From NCBI RefSeq assembly GCF_003121295.1, contig NZ_PHNC01000031.1:1490439-1554438 (forward strand): a DNA stretch of 64,000 bases. Reading direction: 5' to 3'. The position numbers were made by a program, and so were the translations under genes. This document shows, in pieces, positions 8,651 through 16,754 of this stretch (its first letter is position 1; each line of letters starts with the position of its first letter). A model generated the notes under the pieces. The model did no database searches and was not told the DNA's origin. It saw only the letters and a list, made by a program, of their open reading frames with translations. This DNA comes from Streptomyces orinoci. GTDB lineage: Bacteria > Actinomycetota > Actinomycetes > Streptomycetales > Streptomycetaceae.

Positions 8651-9391
8651 TCAGGCGTCCCCGCACGGCGGAATCAGGTGCTCCGCCTGGGCCAGTACCG
8701 GCAGCACCCGGCCGGCCAGCCGGGCCACCGGACCGTCCGCGGGCTCCTGGGCGAGCACCGCCCGTACCACCCGGGCCGCCTGTTCATCACCGGCGGCCGT
8801 GGTCACCAGCAGCGCGACAAAGTGGTCCACCAGCCAGTCGCGCAGCTCCCCGGTCGCCGGGTTCTTGTGCTCGTCCAGCCAGATCAGCGAGGCGCCCTCC
8901 ACCGCCGTTATCCAGGTGCGCACCATCATCCGCAGTCTTATCCCCGGCTCGGGCACCCGAAGATGCGCCAGGATCTGCGCCGCGGCCGCCCGGCGCACCT
9001 CGTCCACGATGGCGCAGGTGCGCGAGGTCTCCACCACACTGCCGCCGCGCAACAGGGCGGCGAAGCCGGTGTCATGCTCGTCCACAAAGGCCAGATAGCG
9101 GTCCAGGGCCGAGGCCAGCCGGCTGCTGAGCGGGCCGGACGGCGGCTCCGCGAAGCACAGTTGGAGATCGTCGGCGGCGCTGCGCAGCGCGGCCTCGTAC
9201 AACTGGGGCTTGCCGCCCGGGAAGTAGCGGTAGACCAGCGGACGGGAGACGTCCGCCGCGGCCGCCACATCGTCCAGCGAGACCTCCTCCGGCGGGCGGT
9301 GCGCAAACAGCGCCAGCGCGGCGCTGATCAGCTGGGCGCGCCGCTCGGCGACACCGAGCCTGCGGTAGGAGGCGGTTGGGCTGCCGGTCAT
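8651..9391 (-). CDS. TetR-family regulator
   Basis: A 246-residue protein from ATG 9391; the open frame extends upstream in non-coding-like sequence. The N-terminal helix-turn-helix is typical: RRAQLISAALALFAHRPPEEVSLDDVAAAADVSRPLVYRYFPGGK. The C-terminal ligand domain is all-helical. It lies 197 bases downstream of the AurF-like gene on the same strand and likely controls that gene and the divergent diiron gene through the inverted repeat at 10588-10601. This context suggests response to a fatty acid or membrane-related signal, but that is inference. Confidence 0.88.
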   Translation of the reverse strand: MTGSPTASYRRLGVAERRAQLISAALALFAHRPPEEVSLDDVAAAADVSRPLVYRYFPGGKPQLYEAALRSAADDLQLCFAEPPSGPLSSRLASALDRYLAFVDEHDTGFAALLRGGSVVETSRTCAIVDEVRRAAAAQILAHLRVPEPGIRLRMMVRTWITAVEGASLIWLDEHKNPATGELRDWLVDHFVALLVTTAAGDEQAARVVRAVLAQEPADGPVARLAGRVLPVLAQAEHLIPPCGDA

Positions 9392-9588
9392 GCCCGCAGC
9401 GTAACCGGCGCATGGGGCCCCGGCCCGGGACGGGCCATCACCGTTGGGCCCCGGGGGCGCGTCACGCCGGAGCGCGGACCAGGGCGCGCGCCCGCGTGCG
9501 GGGCGCACCACGGCGCGGCCGCCCTACGCGACCGCAGCCCCGCAAGGGGCCCCGTATGCGCCCCATGCACCGCAGCAGCACGCACCCC

Positions 9589-10533
9589 TCACGCCAGCAG
9601 GCCCGAACTGCGCCACAGCCGGCGGCCCGTGCCGCGCAGTACCCCTATCTCGTCCAGGAAGTCGGTCAGCCGCTTGGCCCCGGCCCGCATCACCTCGCGG
9701 CGGTGGTCGCTGGCCCGTACCTGGGCGACGGCCTCCCGGCGGTCCAGGCCGACATTGGTGTAGACGGCCGGGTTGACAAAGGCGATGGAGAAGACCCGGG
9801 CCGCCTCCCCGGAACTCAGCCGGGTCAGCCGGGCCTCCCAGCGCGGGCAGGTGGTCATCTGGCGGCGCAACTCCTCGCGGGCGTACCGCACATGGCGGGC
9901 CTCCTCCACCACATGGATCCGGGTGATGCCGCGCACCAGTGGCTGCACCCGTTCATCGGCGAAGGTCAGACGCTGCATATAGTCCAGGATCTCCTCGCCG
10001 AGCAGGGTGCAGGCGAAGGAACCGGGCGTGGTGGAGACGGTCTTGAGGACCCGGGCGAGGTTGTGGTGCAGCCGGGACACCGGGTACGCGGGGGCACCGC
10101 TGTGCCGGATCATCCGGGCGAACATCTTGGAGTGGCGGCACTCGTCCGCTATCTCGGTCAGCGCATAGCGGACATGCGCGCTGGTCACGGGCTTGTCGTA
10201 GATATGCCGGACCAGCAGCTGCATCAGGATGATCTCGAACCAGATGCCCAGCGAGGCCAGTGCCGCGCCCTCATGGCGGGCCAGTTCCATGCGCTGTTCC
10301 TCGGGCATCCGGCGCCAGAGCGGGGTGCCGTAGAGCGAGACCAGCTCCGGCGGCCAGTACCACTTGCCCGGCACCTCGGGGGCGTCCCAGTCCAGCTCGG
10401 TGTCCGGGTCGAAGGAGTGTCTGGCGGAGGACTCCAGCAGCCGCTCGGCCACCTGCTCGCGGTCCCTGAGCGGGCCGAGCGCGTCCCGGAGTCCCTGCGT
10501 CGCGGTCGCCCTGTCGGCCATGGCGGTTCCCAT
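9589..10533 (-). CDS. AurF-like diiron oxygenase
   Basis: A protein of about 314 residues. Its helical core carries the diiron motif set of the AurF / p-aminobenzoate N-oxygenase family: RHEGAALASLGIWFE, TEIADECRHSKMFARMI, LGEEILDYMQRL and RIHVVEEARHVRYAREEL. These supply the Glu and ExxH ligands. The family oxidises amines or other substrates with O2. ATG 10533 or ATG 10521 are both possible starts; neither has a strong ribosome site. It is divergent from a second diiron protein (10714) and upstream of a TetR gene. Its substrate is unknown. Confidence 0.82.
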   Translation of the reverse strand: MGTAMADRATATQGLRDALGPLRDREQVAERLLESSARHSFDPDTELDWDAPEVPGKWYWPPELVSLYGTPLWRRMPEEQRMELARHEGAALASLGIWFEIILMQLLVRHIYDKPVTSAHVRYALTEIADECRHSKMFARMIRHSGAPAYPVSRLHHNLARVLKTVSTTPGSFACTLLGEEILDYMQRLTFADERVQPLVRGITRIHVVEEARHVRYAREELRRQMTTCPRWEARLTRLSSGEAARVFSIAFVNPAVYTNVGLDRREAVAQVRASDHRREVMRAGAKRLTDFLDEIGVLRGTGRRLWRSSGLLA

Positions 10534-10587
10534 CTTCTGTCCAGGACTGAGGTACCTCGGTGCCGGGGTACACCTGCTTATGAGACT

Positions 10588-10601
10588 GCTTGTCAGCAAG
10601 C
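10588..10601. promoter_or_regulatory. Probable TetR operator between divergent diiron genes
   Basis: GCTTG-TCAG-CAAGC, a 5-bp inverted repeat, lies in the gap between the AurF-like (minus) and ferritin-like (plus) genes, where their promoters must be. The size and position fit a TetR-type operator, with the candidate regulator encoded at 8651-9391. This is an inference from position and symmetry. Confidence 0.45.
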
Positions 10602-10713
10602 GCGTCAATCCCCGGAATGCCTGCCGACACGAGTTGCTGACGGCTCATTGACCCGGGAGTAACCGCGTGTGAGCCTGCCAGGCAGCGGCGCGGTGTGATG
10701 CGAGGAGGCATCG

Positions 10714-11829
10714 ATGACGACCCGGCAGCTCTATGTGAAGCCGACCGAGCCAGGGTGGGAGGTGCCGGCCAGTGGTGCGGCCCGCTTCGGCTGGGAGTAC
10801 CAGGACGGCCGGGAGCGGCTCCTCGCGCTGTACCAGAAGGGCAAGGACAAACAGTGGGACGCCGGCAAACGGCTGGACTGGGACCTCGAGGTCGATCCGG
10901 ACGACCCGCTGGGCGTGCCCGATGAGAACCTCACGGTGTACGGGACCCGTTACTGGGACCTGATGAGCGAGGCCGACAAGCGCCAACTGCGCCATCACTT
11001 CGCCTCCTGGCAGTTCAGCCAGTTCCTGCACGGCGAACAGGGCGCGCTGGTGTGCGCCAGCCGCATCGTGGAGTCGGTGCCGGATCTGGACGCCAAGTTC
11101 TACTCGGCGACCCAGGCCATGGACGAGGCCCGGCATGTGGAGATCTACAGCCGCTTCCTGCACGAGAAGATCGGTCTGCTCTACCCGATAAACGACAACC
11201 TGCGGGCGCTGCTGGGCGACACCCTGCGCGACTCCCGCTGGGACATGCCCTATCTGGGGATGCAGGTGCTGATCGAGGGCCTGGCGCTGGCCGCCTTCGG
11301 CATGCTGCGCGACACCACGGACAAGCCGCTGCCCAAGCAGATCCTCACCTATGTGATGCAGGACGAGGCCCGTCATGTGGCCTTCGGCCGGCTCGCACTG
11401 CGCGACTACTACCGGCAGTTGACCGAGGCCGAACTGCGCGAGCGCGAGGAGTTCGTCATCGAGGGCTGTTATCTGATGAGGGACCGGCTGCGCGGTGACG
11501 AGGTGCTCACCAACTTCGGGATCCCGGCGGGCGAGGCCGGCGAACTGAGCGAGCGCTCGCAATTCCTGCAGGTTTTCCGGAAGTTGCTCTTCAGCCGTAT
11601 TGTGCCCTGTGTGAAGGACATCGGTCTGTGGGGCGAGCGGCTCCAACGGGCCTATGCCGACATGGGGGTGTTCGAACTCGGTGACGCCAACCTGGACCTG
11701 TTGATGGCTCAGGACGAGGAGCTGGCCGAACAACTGGACGCCCAGCGCTTCAAGGCGGAGGAGGCGGCCCGTACCGCCGAGGTGGCACGGACCATCGCCG
11801 AGGGAGAGGCGAGCGAAGCGGAAGAGTGA
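10714..11829 (+). CDS. Ferritin-like diiron protein, possible hydroxylase
   Basis: A 371-residue protein from ATG 10714, with AGGAGG five bases upstream. It contains two ligand pairs typical of ferritin-like carboxylate diiron proteins: HGEQGALVCASRIVE and AMDEARHVEIYSRFL, then MQVLIEGLALAAFG and MQDEARHVAFGRLALRDYY. The long C-terminal tail is rich in Glu and Ala. The arrangement resembles R2-like or substrate-oxidising diiron enzymes rather than iron-storage ferritin. It is divergent from the AurF-like gene, and the two may act in one pathway under the same TetR regulator. No reductase gene is nearby. Confidence 0.85.
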   Translation: MTTRQLYVKPTEPGWEVPASGAARFGWEYQDGRERLLALYQKGKDKQWDAGKRLDWDLEVDPDDPLGVPDENLTVYGTRYWDLMSEADKRQLRHHFASWQFSQFLHGEQGALVCASRIVESVPDLDAKFYSATQAMDEARHVEIYSRFLHEKIGLLYPINDNLRALLGDTLRDSRWDMPYLGMQVLIEGLALAAFGMLRDTTDKPLPKQILTYVMQDEARHVAFGRLALRDYYRQLTEAELREREEFVIEGCYLMRDRLRGDEVLTNFGIPAGEAGELSERSQFLQVFRKLLFSRIVPCVKDIGLWGERLQRAYADMGVFELGDANLDLLMAQDEELAEQLDAQRFKAEEAARTAEVARTIAEGEASEAEE

Positions 11830-11990
11830 GGATCCTGCGGTAACTGCGGAGCAATCAAGGACTTTTCACGCGCTTGGCGCTGCTTTGTCACCGTTTTGTG
11901 AGCTGTGGCGCATAACGGAACGCCTTGCGGTACAAGGACGTCTTCGCGGGGAGAACCAGGACAGGCAGGCGCGAGGGAGTGGGATCGTTC

Positions 11991-12806
11991 ATGGCTGAAC
12001 TTCACGAGCGGAGGCGGCATATCGCGGTGGCGGCGGGGGCCGCGCTGGCGCTCGTCGCGGTGATAGGGGGCTCCGTGGCCATGGCGACCCAGGACTCCGA
12101 CGACAGCGCCCAGGGCCGGGTGACGGTCGGCGCCCCGGGCAGGGTCCCCAGCGAACGGGGCAAGGCCGCCGATCCGGAGGCGCCCGCCAACTCGGGCCCG
12201 GTGTCCGACGAGATCTCCCATGACAGCGAGACCGAGGGCAAGGTCGTCAACATCACCATCGATGACGGCCCCGATCCGGTGTGGACCCCCAAGGTCCTGG
12301 AACTGCTGCGCAAGAACGGGGCAAAGGCGACCTTCTGCATGATAGGGCCGCGCGCCAAGGAGTATCCGGACCTGGTCAAAAAGGTGGTCGCCGAGGGCCA
12401 CCGGCTGTGCGACCACTCCGTGGACCACAACACGGCCATGGACAAGCGTTCCGAGGACTACCAGAAGCACCAGGTCCTGGACGCCCTGAAGATGATCCAG
12501 GACGCGGCCGGGGACGGCGCCCGGGTCCAGTACTACCGAGCCCCCGGCGGCGCCTTCACCCCCTACAGCCGCAAGCTGGCCGCCGAGCACGGCATGCGGC
12601 CGCTGGGCTGGCAGGTGGACTCCAACGACTGGCGGCGCCCCGGCGTCGCCCGCATCGAGTCCAACGTCAAGCGCGAACTGCGCAACGGTCCCACCATCCT
12701 CTTCCACGACGGCGGCGGGAACCGCTCGCAGACCATGGCAGCGCTTGACGAAACGCTTCCCTGGCTGAAGCAGCAGGGCTATGGCTTCAGCTTCCCCAAG
12801 ATCTGA
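11991..12806 (+). CDS. Secreted polysaccharide deacetylase (CE4/NodB)
   Basis: About 271 residues from ATG 11991. An N-terminal hydrophobic segment (about residues 11-30) is a signal peptide or anchor, followed by a low-complexity linker and a NodB domain. The CE4 motifs are complete: TIDDGPDP (catalytic Asp and metal Asp), CDHSVDH (metal His pair), YRAPGG, DSNDW and LFHDGGG. Such enzymes remove acetyl groups from chitin, peptidoglycan or related polymers outside the cell. The gene is monocistronic with a terminator at 12836-12863. Confidence 0.93.
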   Translation: MAELHERRRHIAVAAGAALALVAVIGGSVAMATQDSDDSAQGRVTVGAPGRVPSERGKAADPEAPANSGPVSDEISHDSETEGKVVNITIDDGPDPVWTPKVLELLRKNGAKATFCMIGPRAKEYPDLVKKVVAEGHRLCDHSVDHNTAMDKRSEDYQKHQVLDALKMIQDAAGDGARVQYYRAPGGAFTPYSRKLAAEHGMRPLGWQVDSNDWRRPGVARIESNVKRELRNGPTILFHDGGGNRSQTMAALDETLPWLKQQGYGFSFPKI

Positions 12807-12835
12807 ACCCACGAGGTGCCTCACGGGCAGCGAAA

Positions 12836-12863
12836 AGCCCGCCCCGGAATTCCGGAGCGGGCT
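12836..12863 (+). terminator. Terminator after the deacetylase gene
   Basis: AGCCCGC-C-CCGG and CCGG-A-GCGGGCT pair around AATT with one mismatch, followed by CTTTC. It lies 30 bases after the deacetylase stop and just before the tRNA gene 3' end on the other strand. Confidence 0.75.
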
Positions 12864-12875
12864 CTTTCATCGCTG

Positions 12876-12948
12876 TGCGCTCGGCAGGATTCGAACCTGC
12901 AACCTCTTGATCCGTAGTCAAGTGCTCTATCCGTTAAGCTACGAGCGC
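12876..12948 (-). tRNA. tRNA-Arg (anticodon ACG)
   Basis: On the minus strand the 73 bases fold into a standard cloverleaf. The acceptor GCGCTCG pairs with CGAGCGC, the D-arm is GCTT...GAGC, and the anticodon stem CTTGA/TCAAG encloses loop CTACGGA (anticodon ACG). A 5-base variable loop and T-arm GCAGG-TTCGAAT-CCTGC follow. No CCA is encoded. It reads CGU/CGC/CGA after wobble modification of A34. Confidence 0.95.
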
Positions 12949-13305
12949 TTGGCGTCCCGGCGGATTTCACTTGCACCGCCGTTCAGCTGCTGGAACAGCT
13001 TACATGCTCCGGAAGCCTGCTTCGCCCCGGAAGTGGGACACCGTGACGACTCTCACAAACCGGACTTCTTGTGGCGGCGCGGAACGCGCACCAGCCGCGC
13101 TTCACAGCCGTCTGCCGGACTGTTCACTGCCAAGACCGACCGGTGGTGCGCATCGTCTGGGTGGCGACGGGAGGGAAATGTTCTGGTCGCGAGTGATCGT
13201 CTGTGGCCGGAAGTTGGCCATCCATGGCTGTCTCTCTACTGTTCCTTGACCGATTGGGCGATGACGCTGTCCCCAGTGCTGATACAAGGACTCAGGGGGG
13301 AAGCA
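12949..13305. other. Gene-free spacer between tRNA-Arg and the isonitrile hydratase gene
   Basis: These 357 bases lie 5' of both the tRNA (minus) and the hydratase gene (plus), so they must hold both promoters. The G+C content looks lower than in the flanking genes. I saw no convincing ORF, hairpin or repeat in it. Confidence 0.5.
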
Positions 13306-14079
13306 GTGCATCGCAGGAATCTGCTGAAATCGGCCATGGCTCCGGCCGCCATCGGGGCCATGGGCGTCATGGGGGCCAGCGGAGCCGCCTCGGCCGCTGA
13401 GCGGCCGGCTCGTTCGCCGGAGAGCGGGAAGAAGGCCACCGCGGCGGGTCGTTCGGCGCCGCTCTGCGTGCAGATCGTGATGTTCGACGGGGTGGAGGAG
13501 CAGGACTACATCGCGCCCTTCGAAGTATTCGCGGCGGCGAAGAGGATCGGCGGTGCCCTTGAGACGTCGTATGTGGCGCTGGACGGTCCCCGGACCGTGA
13601 CGTCCTCCTATGGAACGAAGATCGTGGTCGAGAAGGGCTGGGCGCCGGAGTCGGCCGACCTGCTTGTGGTGCCCGGCGGCGGCTGGGGCTCGGCCGGGGC
13701 GGGCGTCTCGCAGGAGATCCGCCGCGGGACCCTGCCGAAGGCCCTGGCGGACGCCAAGCGTCCGGACCTGATCATGGCGTCCATCTGCACCGGGGCGATG
13801 CTGCTGTCCGCGGCCGGGCTGACCAAGGGCCGCAACTGCACCACGCACCACAAGGTGAAGGATGAACTGCGCAAGCAGGGCGGGGTCATCCGGGACGCCC
13901 GGGTCGTCGATGACGGCGACCTGGTGACGTCGGGCGGGATCACCTCGGGGCTCGACCTCGCCCTGTGGCTCGCTCAGCGGGAGCTGGGCGACTCCGATCT
14001 GGTGCTGTCGCTGGAGCTGATGCTGGAGTATGAGCGCCGCGGCATCGTCTGGCACGCCCCGGGCGCGGCCGCCAGGTAG
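13306..14079 (+). CDS. inhA: Probable Tat-exported isonitrile hydratase (DJ-1/PfpI family)
   Basis: A 257-residue protein from GTG 13306, with AGGGGGG five bases upstream. The first 31 residues look like a twin-arginine signal (HRRNLLKSA, then a hydrophobic Ala/Gly/Met stretch and ASA-AE cleavage). The remainder is a DJ-1/PfpI domain close to Pseudomonas InhA as I recall it: EEQDYIAP with Asp67, ASICTGAML with Cys161-Thr162, then CTTHH and TSGGITSGLDLALWL. Asp, Cys and Thr are the residues implicated in isonitrile-to-formamide hydration. It faces the isonitrile operon across a shared terminator, which supports this role over a generic DJ-1 function. Export would place the reaction outside the cytoplasm; both points are inference. 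Confidence 0.8.
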   Translation: MHRRNLLKSAMAPAAIGAMGVMGASGAASAAERPARSPESGKKATAAGRSAPLCVQIVMFDGVEEQDYIAPFEVFAAAKRIGGALETSYVALDGPRTVTSSYGTKIVVEKGWAPESADLLVVPGGGWGSAGAGVSQEIRRGTLPKALADAKRPDLIMASICTGAMLLSAAGLTKGRNCTTHHKVKDELRKQGGVIRDARVVDDGDLVTSGGITSGLDLALWLAQRELGDSDLVLSLELMLEYERRGIVWHAPGAAAR

Positions 14080-14087
14080 CCCGCGGG

Positions 14088-14134
14088 GAGCGGAGCCCGG
14101 CCGGCCTGCCCGGCAGGCCGGCCGGGCTCCGCTC
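14088..14134. terminator. Long bidirectional terminator (23-bp stem)
   Basis: Bases 14088-14110 are the exact reverse complement of 14112-14134 around a single C, a near-perfect 47-base palindrome. It lies between the convergent ends of the hydratase gene (14079) and the operon's last gene (stop at 14133) and should end both transcripts. Confidence 0.88.
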
Positions 14135-14894
14135 AGCCCTCGCCCATCATCTTGCGGATCTCGGTGATGAGGACGGTGAGGGCCTTGCGCTCGGGGACCG
14201 TGGTCTCCGGGTGCCAGAGATCCATCAGCAGGCAGGTGCGCGGGCGCGTGCCGCGGTTCCACGCCTCGTGCTCGAAGGAGTAGTCGAAGAGCAGCGTCTT
14301 GCCCTCCTCCCAGGCCCGGGTCTCCCCGGCGACCGTGATGCCGCAGCCCTCCGGGATATCGACGGCCAGGTGCAGATTGATGCTGAAGTTCCACAGGTCG
14401 CAGTGCGGGGCGATCGAGGCGCCGGGCAGCAGGGTGGAGAAGTGGCACTCCAGGAGCGGGCAGAGCAGCTCGGTGTCTACGGCCGACTCCTTGAGCACCC
14501 GGTACGCGGTGGGCACCGCGGCCGCCGACTCCGCGACGAGGCCGCCCTTGCGGTACAGATACAGGGCCTGCCAGTCCTCCTGGCGCCGCAGATAGTGCTC
14601 GTAGTCCGAGAACGCGCCGCGACGGTCCGCCCAGGCGGTCTCCAGTTCGTCCTTGATCGTGGCGTGCGCCGCCTCGAAGGCCGTGACCACAGGGGCGAGT
14701 TCGGGGTGGCCATGGGGGTCGTGCCAGGGTCGCTGGGAGATCCCCGGCAGGATCCACTTCGCCGCCTTCTGGAGGGGATGCCGCTGGTGCCGCTGTCGCG
14801 TCTGCGGCGCGAGCATCTCGTCCACGCGCTCAAGCGCGTCGGAGCCGTACTCCTCCCTGAGGGCGGCGAAGGCGAGTTCTATCTCCGGTGTCAT
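14133..14894 (-). CDS. Asp/Asn beta-hydroxylase-like Fe(II)/2-oxoglutarate oxygenase
   Basis: A 253-residue protein from ATG 14894 (GGAGAGG upstream). The C-terminal half matches the aspartyl/asparaginyl beta-hydroxylase domain: LLPGASIAPHCDLWNFSINL, then ITVAGETRAWEEGKTLLFD, SFEHEAWN and LLMDLWHPE. The iron ligands would be His164 and His209, with Arg219 binding 2-oxoglutarate. AspH has a Gly where Asp166 stands here, so this protein may carry a full HxD...H triad. It is the last gene of the isonitrile operon, 47 bases after the importer ATPase gene. It may hydroxylate the lipopeptide, its amino acid or a fatty acyl chain; this is inference. Confidence 0.85.
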   Translation of the reverse strand: MTPEIELAFAALREEYGSDALERVDEMLAPQTRQRHQRHPLQKAAKWILPGISQRPWHDPHGHPELAPVVTAFEAAHATIKDELETAWADRRGAFSDYEHYLRRQEDWQALYLYRKGGLVAESAAAVPTAYRVLKESAVDTELLCPLLECHFSTLLPGASIAPHCDLWNFSINLHLAVDIPEGCGITVAGETRAWEEGKTLLFDYSFEHEAWNRGTRPRTCLLMDLWHPETTVPERKALTVLITEIRKMMGEG

Positions 14895-14941
14895 GGGACC
14901 TCTCCAGGATGTGCGGAACGGGGACTGTGTGTGGACGGCGG

Positions 14942-15745
14942 TCAGCCGGCCGCGGTCTCGGGTACCACGCCCAGACCGAGCGGATCGGCCCCGTAGGTGA
15001 TGCGGATGACGCCGTCGGTGTGGCGGTCCGCGGTGGCCGCCACACCGAAGACCTCCCGCAGGAGGCCCGGGGTCAGCACGTCCAGGACCGGGCCCGCGGC
15101 GACAACGGCGCCCTGGTGGAGCACCACGAGGTGGTCGCAGAGCCGGGCGGCCAGGTCGAGGTCGTGAAGGACGGCCAAGGTCGTGATGCCGGTGGAGCGG
15201 ATGAGGGCCAGGAGCTCGAAGCGGGCGCGGATATCGAGGTGATTGGTGATCTCGTCGAGGACGAGGAGCTCCGGCTGCTGGGCCAGCGCCCGGGCGAGCA
15301 GCACACGCTGGCGCTCGCCGCCGGAGAGCGAGGTGAAGTCCCGTCCGGCCAGGGGGCGTGCGCCGCATGCGTCGAGCGCCTCCTCGACCGCCGCGTGGTC
15401 AGCGGCCCCGTCCCGGCCGAGCAGCCCGTGGTGCGGGGTGCGGCCGAGGGCCACGACCTCGGTGACGGACAGCCCGGCCGGGCCGGCCCCCGCGTCCTGG
15501 AGGACGGCGGCGGTGCGGCGCGCGGCGGCCCGCGGCGACAGGGACCAGACGTCGTCCCCGCCGACCCGGACCACGCCGTGCTCCGGCCGCAGGGAGCGGT
15601 ACACGGCGCGCAACAGGGTGGACTTGCCACTGCCGTTGGGGCCGACGAGGCCGACGATGTCCCCGGGGCGCGCCTCCAGGGACGCGCTGTGCAGGACGGG
15701 CCGGCGGTCGAGGGTGATGCGGAGCTGGTCCACGGTCAGTTTCAT
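14942..15745 (-). CDS. Metal-chelate ABC importer, ATPase subunit
   Basis: A 267-residue FecE/FepC-type ATPase from ATG 15745. It has Walker A VGPNGSGKSTLLR, the Q-loop VLQDAG, signature SLSGGERQRVLLARALA, Walker B LLVLDEITNHLD and the switch His in VLHDLDLAARL. Its start codon overlaps the permease stop as ATGA, so translation is coupled. It powers the permease and binding protein encoded next to it. Position in the isonitrile operon suggests uptake of the metal-loaded lipopeptide. Confidence 0.93.
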   Translation of the reverse strand: MKLTVDQLRITLDRRPVLHSASLEARPGDIVGLVGPNGSGKSTLLRAVYRSLRPEHGVVRVGGDDVWSLSPRAAARRTAAVLQDAGAGPAGLSVTEVVALGRTPHHGLLGRDGAADHAAVEEALDACGARPLAGRDFTSLSGGERQRVLLARALAQQPELLVLDEITNHLDIRARFELLALIRSTGITTLAVLHDLDLAARLCDHLVVLHQGAVVAAGPVLDVLTPGLLREVFGVAATADRHTDGVIRITYGADPLGLGVVPETAAG

Positions 15746-16737
15746 GCAGCGTCCAGGCTGTTGTTGCGGCGGAGCAGCCAGAGGAAGAAGGGCGCGCCGA
15801 ACAGGGCGGTGAGGATGCCGATGGGCAGTTCGTTGGGGCTGTTGACCGTGCGGGAGAGCAGATCGACGACCACCAGGTAGATCGCGCCGACCAGGGCGGC
15901 CCGTGGGAGCAGCCGCCGGTGGTCGGCGCCGCTGGTGAGGCGGACCAGATGCGGGATCATCAGCCCGACGAACCCGATGCCGCCGGCGACGGCGATGACG
16001 GTGCCGGTCAGCAGCGCGGCGAGCAGCAGCAGAACCGCCCGCAGCCGGTTGACATCGACGCCGAGTGCGGTGGCCGACTCGTCCCCCGCGAGCAGGGCGT
16101 TGAGCCGCCGTCCGAAGAGCGAGAGGAGCGCGGTGACGGCGACGACGACGGTGGTGACCACGGGGAGCTGCTCCCACTGGGCGCCGGCGACGCTCCCCAG
16201 CAGCCAGAAGACCACCTGTCGCAACTCGGTCGGAGTGGCCCGCAGTTGGAGGTAGCTGGTCGCGGCGAGGAAGACATAGCCGACGGCCACGCCCGACAGC
16301 ACCAGCCGGGTGGGGGCCAGCCGGCCCCGGCGCCGGCCGAGAAGGAAGACCAGGACCACGGCGGCGATCGCGCCCAGGAACGCGGCGGAGGACACGCCGA
16401 GTCCGCCGAGGGCGCCGCCGGCGAGGGTGATGACCAGCACGGCGCCCAGGGAGGCGCCGGAGGAGACGCCGATGACGTAGGGGTCGGCCAGCGGGTTGGC
16501 GACCACCGCCTGCAGCACCACGCCGGACACCGCCAGGCCGGCGCCGACCAGCGCGGCGAGGACGACGCGGGGAACCCGGAAGTTCCAGACGATCTGGTCC
16601 AGGGCCGGGTCGCCGGGCGCGCCGCCGCCCGTCACATGGTGGAGGACGATCCGCCAGACGTCGGCCGGTGGCACATCGACGGCCCCGATGCCGACCGCAA
16701 CCATCATGACGGCCGGCAGCAGGGCCGACAGCACCAC
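15742..16737 (-). CDS. Metal-chelate ABC importer, FecCD-type permease
   Basis: About 331 residues with eight to ten predicted membrane helices and the FecCD/BtuC pattern: GAGLAVSGVVLQAVVANPLADPYVIGVSSGA early, and GGIGFVGLMIPHLVRLTSGADHRRLLP late, which is the loop that contacts the ATPase. The start is uncertain. GTG 16737 follows the binding-protein stop (16755) by 17 bases and precedes the first helix, but no ribosome site is evident; the frame stays open upstream within the binding-protein gene. It probably works as a homodimer. Confidence 0.9.
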   Translation of the reverse strand: MVLSALLPAVMMVAVGIGAVDVPPADVWRIVLHHVTGGGAPGDPALDQIVWNFRVPRVVLAALVGAGLAVSGVVLQAVVANPLADPYVIGVSSGASLGAVLVITLAGGALGGLGVSSAAFLGAIAAVVLVFLLGRRRGRLAPTRLVLSGVAVGYVFLAATSYLQLRATPTELRQVVFWLLGSVAGAQWEQLPVVTTVVVAVTALLSLFGRRLNALLAGDESATALGVDVNRLRAVLLLLAALLTGTVIAVAGGIGFVGLMIPHLVRLTSGADHRRLLPRAALVGAIYLVVVDLLSRTVNSPNELPIGILTALFGAPFFLWLLRRNNSLDAA

Positions 16738-16754
16738 CAGGACCAGTGCGGGAC

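Noticed and set aside
9589..11829. The diiron genes as part of the isonitrile cluster.
   Set aside because: They are separated from it by the deacetylase gene and a tRNA, have their own TetR regulator, and the known pathway needs no further N-oxygenase.
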